Source of the DNA: Candidatus Saccharibacteria bacterium UBA1949 | GTDB lineage: Bacteria > Patescibacteriota > Saccharimonadia > Saccharimonadales > Saccharimonadaceae | Assembly (NCBI GenBank): GCA_002336735.1 | Contig: DDER01000021.1 | Coordinates: 4,186 to 15,546, forward strand | Reading direction: 5' to 3' | DNA: 11,361 nucleotides | Shown here: piece after piece, positions 1 to 6,342 of the stretch | Layout: the number at the start of each line of letters is the position of its first letter | Numbering within the stretch: the stretch's first letter is position 1 | Program-made: the position numbers and the translations under genes | The notes under the pieces: generated by a model | Database searches by the model: none | What the model saw: only the letters and a program-made list of their open reading frames with translations | What the model was told of the DNA's origin: nothing

Positions 1-23
1 CTAACCAGCTGAGCTACTGGCCC
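1..23 (-). tRNA. tRNA gene, 5' end only (runs off the window)
   Basis: Read on the minus strand the first 23 bases give a seven-base acceptor arm GGGCCAG, TA at positions 8-9, the D-stem GCTC, then AGCTGGTTAG with the invariant GG of the D-loop. This is the standard beginning of a bacterial tRNA. The anticodon lies outside the window, so the amino acid cannot be read; a GGGCC acceptor would suit tRNA-Ile or tRNA-Ala, but this is a guess. Confidence 0.88.
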
Positions 24-33
24 ATTGACGTAT

Positions 34-62
34 ATTTTACTGAATAACAGATACTAACACAA
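34..62 (-). promoter_or_regulatory. Probable promoter of the tRNA gene
   Basis: On the minus strand TTGTGT (57-62) is followed by a 17-base spacer and TAAAAT (34-39). Transcription would start near 27, four bases before the mature tRNA end, which is what a tRNA promoter should do. The surrounding DNA is AT-rich with T-runs at 73-88. Confidence 0.55.
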
Positions 63-108
63 GCATAGCCTATTTTTGTGATTTTTTTCACTGCTAATTG
101 TATCCAAG

Positions 109-132
109 AGGCTATACTTCTAGTATAAGCCT
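109..132. repeat. Imperfect palindrome upstream of the small membrane gene
   Basis: AGGCTATACT (109-118) and AGTAT-A-AGCCT (122-132) are complementary over ten pairs with one bulged A and a three-base centre TCT. No T-run follows on either strand, so a terminator is unlikely. It lies just upstream of a GATAAT -10-like box (142-147) and about where a -35 box would be, so an operator for a regulator of the gene at 169 is possible. Confidence 0.4.
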
Positions 133-168
133 ACTACTTGGGATAATGACAGGCAAAAGGAGGGGTAT

Positions 169-342
169 ATGTCGTACACGGCACAGCGTCTCGAGAGCAT
201 AGAAAGGAATTATCGAGTTAGTATGATAGTAAGTGGGATTGTCATGGTTGTGCTAGTAACGCTTGCCCTCTTATCGCTACCATACCTGATGGCTATCGCG
301 ACCATGGGAACCAGCGGTATCGTCGAGCCAGGCTATCTCTAG
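169..342 (+). CDS. Small single-pass membrane protein, 57 aa
   Basis: The ATG at 169 follows a very strong ribosome binding site, AAAGGAGGGG (157-165), with a short spacer, which supports a real gene despite its length. The 57-residue product has a short charged N-terminus (about 1-17, with QRLESIERNYR), one strongly hydrophobic segment at about 19-46 rich in Val, Leu and Ile, and a short Gly/Glu/Pro tail ending in EPGYL. It would be an inner-membrane peptide with the N-terminus probably cytoplasmic. I do not recognise a family. The gap to the next gene is 38 bases, with a separate promoter there, so this looks like a monocistronic unit. A palindrome (109-132) lies upstream. Confidence 0.72.
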   Translation: MSYTAQRLESIERNYRVSMIVSGIVMVVLVTLALLSLPYLMAIATMGTSGIVEPGYL

Positions 343-359
343 AAAAACTGCACAAAATA

Positions 360-368
360 TGGTATGAT
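360..368 (+). promoter_or_regulatory. Extended -10 promoter of the 518-aa membrane protein
   Basis: TGGTATGAT is an extended -10 element (TG-n-TATGAT). The expected start near 375 leaves about six bases before the ATG at 381, and no Shine-Dalgarno sequence is present (CCAGCTGAATT precedes the ATG), so the transcript should be leaderless or nearly so. No good -35 box is seen. Confidence 0.5.
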
Positions 369-380
369 ACCAGCTGAATT

Positions 381-1937
381 ATGTCCATCCTCAACCCTAT
401 TGGCGAAGCGCTTGCTGGTCATCTACGCGCGATTAGAATAGCAAAAAAATCTGATGCTATTCGGCGTGGGCGTCTTCAAAAAGTCAATGTCGCTGGTGCC
501 GGCCGTGCCCTCACTGCTGCGTACGAGCAGCTCCGCAATGCGGCAGAAAATACTGAGGAGCATCTTCTGCTGCAAAATGCTATCAAACGCTTTTACAAAC
601 AACTCTTTATTACTCGTGACGAAGGTCTTATACGTACCAGTGGTAATGAATTAGCAGTTGAGCTGACCCTCGCAGGCTATCTCCAAAATGACACATTGAT
701 TCGCAAGCAGCTTGAGGCGATTTCGGAGCTAGCGACGCAGTATTATCATGCCTATGAGCAGTTGCAGAAACGACGCAGTATCGGGACTGAAACGACTATC
801 AAATGGACGCTTGATGTACTGGCATCGCAGATTGAGGCGCTGTTGAGTAGCCACGCTCGTGATGACGCATTTATTGATCTTGCATATAATTATTTCTCGC
901 ATACCATACCGACTAAGTCTACCACCAAAACATCCGATCAAGGAGCTGCGCTTTTTGTGGCCCTGCATCGAGCACTCCTGAAGTCAGATGATACAGCAAT
1001 TCGTGCAACACTGCTTGCTCGCTATGATGTAACAGTTCAGCAGCTCGATATCTATGTGCAGTACAACAAGCATATCGACAGGCTGTTGGCTGCGCGTAGC
1101 GTCGATCGTCTCTATCAATATGTTGGCAAAAACGGTGCACCTCTGAGAATTTTGCGCAAAATGATCGAAGACCAGCCTAATGTTGATGAATTGTTAGCAA
1201 CACGCGAGCAGTTTCTGGAGGCATACGAAAAACAAATTAATATTGAATATCAAAATGTTGGTCGACGGATCAATCGAGCTATTGTTCGTAGCGTTATATT
1301 TCTCGTGATTACAAAATTCATCATCGGTATCGCTATTGAGATCCCGTACGACTACTGGGTACACGGAGGTATTATCTGGCTGCCACTGATCATCAACCTA
1401 TTGTTTCCACCGATCTACATGGTAGTTCTGAGGTTGACGCATGCGCTACCGTCATATGCCAATACCTCTGCTCTGGTCGATCGGATAGAAGGGATTTTAT
1501 ACACCGATCATTCACTGCAGCTTCGCCGTGAGCGTCCCGAGCGACGATACGGGCACACTTTTTCGGTAGCATATGGCGTGGCGGGTCTGTTGGTATTTGC
1601 GGGAGTTTCATGGCTGCTTTACAGCCTACAGTTTTCTTTGGTGCATATCTTGATATTTTTTGTCTTTATCTCGGCTGCTAGTTTTCTCGGGTTTCGTCTC
1701 AGTCGTCTGATTCGTGAGCTCGAAGTGGTGCATAGCGATCAAAATGGCATGACATTTATTCGTGACTTTTTATATGTACCGTTTGTGCTTGTCGGCCGAT
1801 GGATGAGTGACAAATACAGTCGTATCAATATCATCACATTGGTGCTTGACATGTTGATTGAGCTGCCGCTCAAAACCATCTTGCGTCTCATGCGGCAGTG
1901 GGCGGCATTTATTGATGATCGTAAGGACAGGATATAA
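381..1937 (+). CDS. Unrecognised four-TM membrane protein, 518 aa
   Basis: The first 300 residues are soluble, mostly helical and rich in charged residues, with no motif I recognise. Four membrane segments follow at about 301-321, 331-352, 394-416 and 418-440. The loop between the second and third pairs carries an Arg-rich stretch (LRRERPERR, about 380-389). The last 70 residues (about 455-510) contain amphipathic, hydrophobic helices that may lie along the membrane. There is no signal peptide, so the large N-terminal domain is probably cytoplasmic. The ATG at 381 has no ribosome binding site but sits just behind an extended -10 box. The TAA stop (1935-1937) is part of the TATAAT box of the next gene. 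Function unknown; the length and open frame make the gene itself certain enough. Confidence 0.88.
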   Translation: MSILNPIGEALAGHLRAIRIAKKSDAIRRGRLQKVNVAGAGRALTAAYEQLRNAAENTEEHLLLQNAIKRFYKQLFITRDEGLIRTSGNELAVELTLAGYLQNDTLIRKQLEAISELATQYYHAYEQLQKRRSIGTETTIKWTLDVLASQIEALLSSHARDDAFIDLAYNYFSHTIPTKSTTKTSDQGAALFVALHRALLKSDDTAIRATLLARYDVTVQQLDIYVQYNKHIDRLLAARSVDRLYQYVGKNGAPLRILRKMIEDQPNVDELLATREQFLEAYEKQINIEYQNVGRRINRAIVRSVIFLVITKFIIGIAIEIPYDYWVHGGIIWLPLIINLLFPPIYMVVLRLTHALPSYANTSALVDRIEGILYTDHSLQLRRERPERRYGHTFSVAYGVAGLLVFAGVSWLLYSLQFSLVHILIFFVFISAASFLGFRLSRLIRELEVVHSDQNGMTFIRDFLYVPFVLVGRWMSDKYSRINIITLVLDMLIELPLKTILRLMRQWAAFIDDRKDRI

Positions 1938-1938
1938 T
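1933..1938 (+). promoter_or_regulatory. -10 box of folD, predicted leaderless start
   Basis: TATAAT is followed by six bases (AGACGC) and then the ATG at 1945, so the expected first transcribed base is the A of the start codon. No Shine-Dalgarno sequence is available. The box overlaps the stop codon of the upstream gene. The -35 region is poor (TTGATG at 1912-1917 would leave only 15 bases). Confidence 0.6.
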
Positions 1939-1944
1939 AGACGC

Positions 1945-2757
1945 ATGCTTAGTGGTACCGAACTAGCCGAATATATCAAAGCACGTCAGGCTCGACAAGT
2001 CCGGATGTTGCGTCAGGCGCACCATATAGTGCCAAAACTACTTGTTTTGAAAAGCCGAGGTGCATCAGCAGTCATCAATACTTACGTACGCATGAAGCAG
2101 CGATATGCCGAGGACATCTTGATCGAAACAGAGGTTGTGACGTGTAGTGATGCTGAGATGGTAGCTATTATCGACCATGCCAATCTCGATGATACTATTC
2201 ACGGTATTATGGTGCAGCTACCGCTGGATGATCCCTCGCGCACGGCTGCTATTGTTGATACGATTGCGCCAAAAAAGGATGTCGATGGACTTGGTGTCCG
2301 GGCGGCATTTGTCAGTGCGACTGCCGAAGCGATTGATTGGCTGCTTGCGGGGTACGGTATTACGCTAACAGATAAGCGTATTCTGCTCATTGGTCGCGGT
2401 AAGCTTGTTGGCGCGCCACTTGAAGCAATGTGGCAATCTCGCGGCCTCAATGTTACGTCGATTGACGCAGCAGTTGATGATATTGCTTCACTTCTTGCCC
2501 CGTATGATGTCATTGTGAGCGCGACGGGCGTTGGCAATCTTGTCAGGGCGGCTGATATTCCGAGGGGTGCAATTATGATCGATGCTGGCACTGTGAGTGA
2601 GGGTGATGCAATCATTGGTGATGTCGAGGCATCAGCTCGTGAACGTCGCGACATCAAAATCACTCCTACGAAAGGTGGGGTGGGCCCACTGACTATCGTT
2701 CTCATGTACGATCATGTTATTCAGGCTGCCCAGCGATCAATCAAAACTATTTCGTGA
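1945..2757 (+). CDS. folD: FolD: methylenetetrahydrofolate dehydrogenase/cyclohydrolase (diverged)
   Basis: FolD oxidises 5,10-methylene-THF to methenyl-THF with NADP and hydrolyses it to 10-formyl-THF in the cytoplasm. The 270-residue product keeps the family landmarks in order: TYVRMK (46-51, the Tyr and Lys of the active site), MVQLPL (89-94, active-site Gln), KDVDG (111-115, active-site Asp), GRGKLVGAP (150-158, nucleotide-binding turn, usually GRSxxVGxP) and the C-terminal PTKGGVGPLT (241-250). It is a little shorter than the usual 280-300 residues. The PCTP motif expected after VDG is missing; the matching stretch reads SATAEA (about 124-129). An in-frame ATG at 1858 would add 29 residues encoded inside the previous gene with no folate-enzyme character, so I take 1945, where a -10 box sits six bases upstream. 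Family assignment is firm; full activity is less so. Confidence 0.9.
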   Translation: MLSGTELAEYIKARQARQVRMLRQAHHIVPKLLVLKSRGASAVINTYVRMKQRYAEDILIETEVVTCSDAEMVAIIDHANLDDTIHGIMVQLPLDDPSRTAAIVDTIAPKKDVDGLGVRAAFVSATAEAIDWLLAGYGITLTDKRILLIGRGKLVGAPLEAMWQSRGLNVTSIDAAVDDIASLLAPYDVIVSATGVGNLVRAADIPRGAIMIDAGTVSEGDAIIGDVEASARERRDIKITPTKGGVGPLTIVLMYDHVIQAAQRSIKTIS

Positions 2758-2776
2758 TACTATCTTCACACTCTTG

Positions 2777-3148
2777 CTATAGCTTAGTCAGCGCGGACTT
2801 GACGCGTTCGACAACTTGTTTGGGCGTGAGATCGGCCTTGACGATGTAGCTGTGTATCTCTAGGGTGTCGAGTTCGTCAGGCGCTTCTTCTTGACCGACA
2901 TTAGTCAAGATGATGACCGGTAGTGTCTTGCCGGCTGGAGTTTTGCGAATGCGACGTAACGTTTCGGTACCGTCTATTCCTGGCATCTGAATATCGAGCA
3001 GCAGGAGGTCGGGCTGAAATGATTTGACAAGATCGATACCGCTTAGTCCGTCCTCAGCTAGATCCACTTCGAAGCCCTCATTCTCAAACTTCATTCGATA
3101 CATCTGGAGGATAGTCGGGTCGTCTTCGATGATAGCTATTCTACTCAT
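2777..3148 (-). CDS. Receiver-only (CheY-like) response regulator
   Basis: The 123 residues form one receiver domain and nothing else. All key residues are present: the acidic pair in IIEDD (E8, D9, D10), the phosphoryl-accepting Asp52 in LLLLDIQMPG, Thr82 in IILTN, and Lys104 in SYIVKAD. There is no DNA-binding or enzymatic output domain, so it must act through protein contacts or as a phosphate relay. It is transcribed away from the acyltransferase-like gene and the histidine kinase at 4086, which is its most likely partner by position. Its 3' end meets folD with 19 bases between the stops and no terminator that I can see. The start has no Shine-Dalgarno sequence but lies exactly where transcription should begin. 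Confidence 0.95.
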   Translation of the reverse strand: MSRIAIIEDDPTILQMYRMKFENEGFEVDLAEDGLSGIDLVKSFQPDLLLLDIQMPGIDGTETLRRIRKTPAGKTLPVIILTNVGQEEAPDELDTLEIHSYIVKADLTPKQVVERVKSALTKL

Positions 3149-3154
3149 GGTTTG

Positions 3155-3183
3155 ATTATAATAAACCTAACACGTAATAGCAA
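3155..3183 (-). promoter_or_regulatory. Promoter of the response regulator, predicted leaderless
   Basis: On the minus strand TTGCTA (3178-3183), a 17-base spacer and a perfect TATAAT (3155-3160) are followed by six bases (CAAACC) and the ATG at 3148. The predicted first base is the A of the start codon. Confidence 0.75.
3157..3162 (+). promoter_or_regulatory. -10 box of the acyltransferase-like gene, overlapping the divergent -10
   Basis: A second perfect TATAAT lies on the plus strand, sharing four bases (3157-3160) with the minus-strand box. Transcription would start near 3169, giving a short leader with the AGGGGG ribosome binding site at 3186-3191. No convincing -35 box is seen, so this is less certain than the minus-strand promoter. 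Confidence 0.45.
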
Positions 3184-3197
3184 TCAGGGGGTAAAAG

Positions 3198-4058
3198 GTG
3201 ACGCCGTATCACGATAATCAAGAAAAGCATGTGTTACGCGCTGAATATGAAGCTGCTCTTTATCAGCCGAGCGAGCAGCTCGGGCGACAGCGTCGTCTGG
3301 CGCGTCGTCTCGCGCAGACAGCCGAAATCATAGTGGGGCTGCCGCTTGATATTGTGCGCGAACGACGTGGCGAACAGCCCTGCTATAGTGCACATCCGCT
3401 AGATCGTGTCTGGGATAGCGATGAAGTGTATCACAATCGTATCCTTGCGACAGCAACGTTTGTCCGTTTAGGGAAAATAGCGGCTGCCGACGTGAATTCA
3501 GAGGGGTTATTAAGACATGATCCGCTCTATCTTCTATCAACCTATTTTTCGGCTTATCATAATACGACTGGCCGGCTAGAGGCTGTTGACAAGCTCATTT
3601 GGGCGCCTGATGCCACAATCGCTGACTATCGTATGCCACTGGAGCAGATCGATAGCAGATGGGGGCAATTTTTGACCGACCAGCCACGCGGTAGTGTCGC
3701 TGAGATTGGGTCATTGGCTAAAATCAATGACGCCTCGCCGCGAGCGCCGCTAGCTATTTTTCGCGAGATGTTTGCATTTGTGCGTGATCATAATATTCGT
3801 TACTTGACGGCGGGGCTCGAGCCTAAGCTCTATCCTGGATATCAGCGTCTATTTGGTGCAGCGCTCCGTCGACTTAACCCCGAGGATGAGCTCGTGGTGT
3901 TTCCGGGGGTGATAGGTGGTCAAGTGCCGCTATTGGTCGAGGTCGAACATGCCTATAGGCAATTTCAGGAGACAAAACACCAAGGATCGCTGCGCGAGCG
4001 TCTCGCAAAACACATAGTGGAAGAGTATTTTGCCAATCGGATTGATCTTGCCAATTGA
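3198..4058 (+). CDS. GNAT / N-acyl amino acid synthase-like protein, 286 aa
   Basis: The start is GTG, supported by AGGGGG six bases upstream. The N-terminal third (about 1-100) is charged, with runs of Arg and Gln. From about 120 the pattern looks like the acyltransferase fold used by GNAT enzymes and N-acyl amino acid or acyl-homoserine-lactone synthases: a strand TGRLEAVDKLIW, a strand with Glu in AEIGSLAKIN (168-177), a helix LAIFREMFAFVRDH, a strand with YLTAGLEPK (202-210), then YPGYQRLFGAAL (212-222), resembling the C-terminal GNAT segment with its Tyr and Gly. This is pattern recognition by eye; a catalytic reaction or substrate cannot be named. The kinase gene follows after 27 bases on the same strand, suggesting linked function. 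Confidence 0.55.
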   Translation: MTPYHDNQEKHVLRAEYEAALYQPSEQLGRQRRLARRLAQTAEIIVGLPLDIVRERRGEQPCYSAHPLDRVWDSDEVYHNRILATATFVRLGKIAAADVNSEGLLRHDPLYLLSTYFSAYHNTTGRLEAVDKLIWAPDATIADYRMPLEQIDSRWGQFLTDQPRGSVAEIGSLAKINDASPRAPLAIFREMFAFVRDHNIRYLTAGLEPKLYPGYQRLFGAALRRLNPEDELVVFPGVIGGQVPLLVEVEHAYRQFQETKHQGSLRERLAKHIVEEYFANRIDLAN

Positions 4059-4076
4059 TGGGCTGTCGGTCATACT
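4048..4076 (+). promoter_or_regulatory. Possible internal promoter of the histidine kinase
   Basis: TTGCCA (4048-4053), a 17-base spacer and CATACT (4071-4076) precede the ATG at 4086 by nine bases. The -35 lies inside the end of the upstream gene. No Shine-Dalgarno sequence precedes the kinase start (GATTACGGT), which fits a short or absent leader. Confidence 0.4.
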
Positions 4077-4085
4077 GATTACGGT

Positions 4086-6275
4086 ATGGATACACTAGTT
4101 GGTGGGATCATGGTGACAACAGTCATATTGGCGGTTATTGCTGCTGTGACGGTAGTGAGCACCAATCGTCATTCGCCAATCAATCAGTGGCTCGGCGCCA
4201 TGCTGGTGGTAAGTATTGGCTGGATATGTGTCGTCAATCTGACAACACCTCATGGTGAGGAGGCCTTGAATCTCTGGCTGGTGCGGATGGCATTTGTCGG
4301 TGCCTTGTTGCTGAGCTACACGCTTGTGAGATTTGTAGCGGCGCTGACTGGAGCTGTGCCACAGTCATTCATCGCATGGTCGACGATCAGCGTCATTGCA
4401 CTGATCTGTCTGTCATCGACTCATTTGGTGATATCCGAAGTTATTACTCGTGGTACAGTGGTCGCGCCAACTCGTAATATTCTGTATTTTATCGTGATTT
4501 TTTATATGGCCTTTCAGGCAGTCGTTGCTCTGTATCTTCTCTATGAATATACGCGCCATTTGCATGGTGGCGCTCTCAAAACGCGGGCGGTATTATGCTT
4601 GATCGGGTTGACGTTTGGTACGGTCACTAGTGTACTGACCAATATCATTTTACCTAACCTCATGGGTGATATTGGGCCAGCACGATTTGCGTGGGTGCCG
4701 CTGCTCGTATGGACGATTATGCTTGTGTATGCAGTGGTACGGTATCGTTTTTTTGATATTCGCTTGGCGATTGTGCGAACTATTGGATATTTCATCACGT
4801 TGTATGTCGTCGGTATATTTTATATTGGTTTGATCGGGATGTTGATGCGAGTACTCCAGGGCGAGCGTACCTGGCAGCCTGAGGATATTTTGTTGACGAT
4901 CGTACCGGTCATTGGGGTGCTATTAGTATATGCGCCGCTCAGAGTGATATTTGATCGGATGACCAATCGGCTGTTTTATCGAGACAATTATGACGAAAGC
5001 GACGTCTATCGTCATATTACGCACGACCTTGCACTGACGCCGGACACGACAATACTGATGAAGCGCGCGACCCAGTATCTCGCTGAAGTATTTCAGGCCG
5101 AGCATGTCGCTATGTATATTTTCGTCGAGCCGCACGTGACGGGGTTTGACTCTGGTCACGGCGCGCTCCTTGCTGACGCGGATGTCCGGCTTCTGATGCA
5201 ACAAGTAGATCAGAACTATTGGGCGGTGGTGGATGCTACCAACAGCCCATCGGTCACAACAGCGGGCAAACTGCTCGCTGTGCATCAGTACGCGATGGTA
5301 TTGCCGTTACGCCAGGCAGGCACGAGCATCGGTTTGCTCTGTATGGGCATCAGAAAAAGTCGCGGCTATTCTGACCGTGACTACAGCACCCTTCTGACAA
5401 TTGCCGATCAGCTGTCGGTTGTTGCTCAAAACGCACTTTTTGTCGAGCAAATCCAGCACTTCAATGCCCATCTGAGGCGTGAAGTTCACGCCGCGACGCG
5501 AGCACTACGTTCGACTAATCAGCGCCTCGAGGAGTTGGATGAGGCCAAAGATGAGTTTGTTAGCATGGCATCACATCAACTGCGCACGCCACTGACGAGT
5601 GTCAAGGGCTATATCAGTATGCTGCTTGATGGTGATGGCGGCAAGTTGACGCAAGTCCAGCAGCAGCTGCTCACGGAGGCGTTTTACAGTAGCGAGCGCA
5701 TGGTTCGATTGATCAGTGACTTTCTCAATGTTTCTCGATTGCAGACGGGCAAGTTCATGATTGATCGTAGTATCGTCGATCTCGCGCAGGTGCTGCGCCA
5801 AGAAGTATCCATGCTCCGGCCCGCAGCTGATGTCAAGCAAATTACGCTGACTGTGGCGACTTCGAGCCGTCTGCCGCGGGTCTATGTCGATGAGGGCAAG
5901 CTGCGGCAGGTTATGATGAACTTTATTGATAATGCGCTGTTTTATTCACACCCTGGCTCAAGCGTAGCAATTAGTCTCAAGCTCGTAACGCAGGAAATCA
6001 TTTTTACGGTGAGTGATACCGGTATTGGCGTTCCTAAGTCAGAGCAGAAACGGCTCTTTACTAAGTTTTTCCGCGCTACCAATGCTCGTCGTCATCGGCC
6101 AGACGGTACTGGTATTGGGCTATTTCTCGCCCGCAAAGTGATCGATGAGCATGGCGGCTCGACTATTGTCAAATCAGTTGAGGGCCAGGGCAGCACATTT
6201 GGATTTCGCATGTCGCTAGCCGCCGTGAGATTACCAGAGAGCCACCTCCAAGACCAAAAACCACCCGTCACATAA
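4086..6275 (+). CDS. Membrane sensor histidine kinase (polytopic N-terminus, GAF, HisKA, HATPase)
   Basis: The 729-residue product has about nine membrane segments between residues 8 and 289 (roughly 8-25, 34-52, 65-89, 97-117, 132-155, 167-189, 201-221, 232-257, 267-289), resembling the 7TM-type sensor regions of CPR kinases. A GAF-like domain follows (about 310-455), then a coiled coil (455-490). The kinase core is complete: H-box FVSMASHQLRTP with the phosphorylated His497, N-box MNFIDNALFY with Asn616, G1 SDTGIGVP with Asp644, F-box LFTKFFRA, and G2 DGTGIGL (673-679). It should be an active inner-membrane autokinase. No receiver or DNA-binding domain is fused; the receiver protein at 2777-3148 is the nearest candidate target. 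The signal sensed cannot be read. The last codons overlap the terminator of the convergent gene. Confidence 0.95.
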   Translation: MDTLVGGIMVTTVILAVIAAVTVVSTNRHSPINQWLGAMLVVSIGWICVVNLTTPHGEEALNLWLVRMAFVGALLLSYTLVRFVAALTGAVPQSFIAWSTISVIALICLSSTHLVISEVITRGTVVAPTRNILYFIVIFYMAFQAVVALYLLYEYTRHLHGGALKTRAVLCLIGLTFGTVTSVLTNIILPNLMGDIGPARFAWVPLLVWTIMLVYAVVRYRFFDIRLAIVRTIGYFITLYVVGIFYIGLIGMLMRVLQGERTWQPEDILLTIVPVIGVLLVYAPLRVIFDRMTNRLFYRDNYDESDVYRHITHDLALTPDTTILMKRATQYLAEVFQAEHVAMYIFVEPHVTGFDSGHGALLADADVRLLMQQVDQNYWAVVDATNSPSVTTAGKLLAVHQYAMVLPLRQAGTSIGLLCMGIRKSRGYSDRDYSTLLTIADQLSVVAQNALFVEQIQHFNAHLRREVHAATRALRSTNQRLEELDEAKDEFVSMASHQLRTPLTSVKGYISMLLDGDGGKLTQVQQQLLTEAFYSSERMVRLISDFLNVSRLQTGKFMIDRSIVDLAQVLRQEVSMLRPAADVKQITLTVATSSRLPRVYVDEGKLRQVMMNFIDNALFYSHPGSSVAISLKLVTQEIIFTVSDTGIGVPKSEQKRLFTKFFRATNARRHRPDGTGIGLFLARKVIDEHGGSTIVKSVEGQGSTFGFRMSLAAVRLPESHLQDQKPPVT

Positions 6276-6284
6276 CGGGTGGTT
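6259..6284 (-). terminator. Rho-independent terminator of the DUF11 gene, inside the kinase 3' end
   Basis: ACCACCCGT (6260-6268) and ACGGGTGGT (6275-6283) form a nine-pair stem, ten with the A-T pair 6259/6284, around a six-base loop. On the minus strand the stem is followed by a T-run (complement of the A-run 6256-6260), so it terminates the gene that ends at 6343. The TAA stop of the kinase gene lies at 6273-6275, in the loop and first stem base. A plus-strand T-run is lacking, so it is weaker in that direction. Confidence 0.8.
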
Positions 6285-6342
6285 CGGGTGAGGCTGCTGC
6301 CTCCATGGTGGAGCGGTCAGTCTCGATTACTAGCTAAGCAAA

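Noticed and set aside
1858..1944. Longer N-terminus for FolD
   Set aside because: The extra 29 residues are coded inside the previous gene in another frame and do not resemble FolD.
2199..2705. 168-codon frame opposite folD
   Set aside because: Fully antisense to a recognised enzyme, no ribosome binding site, Ser/Ala-rich shadow.
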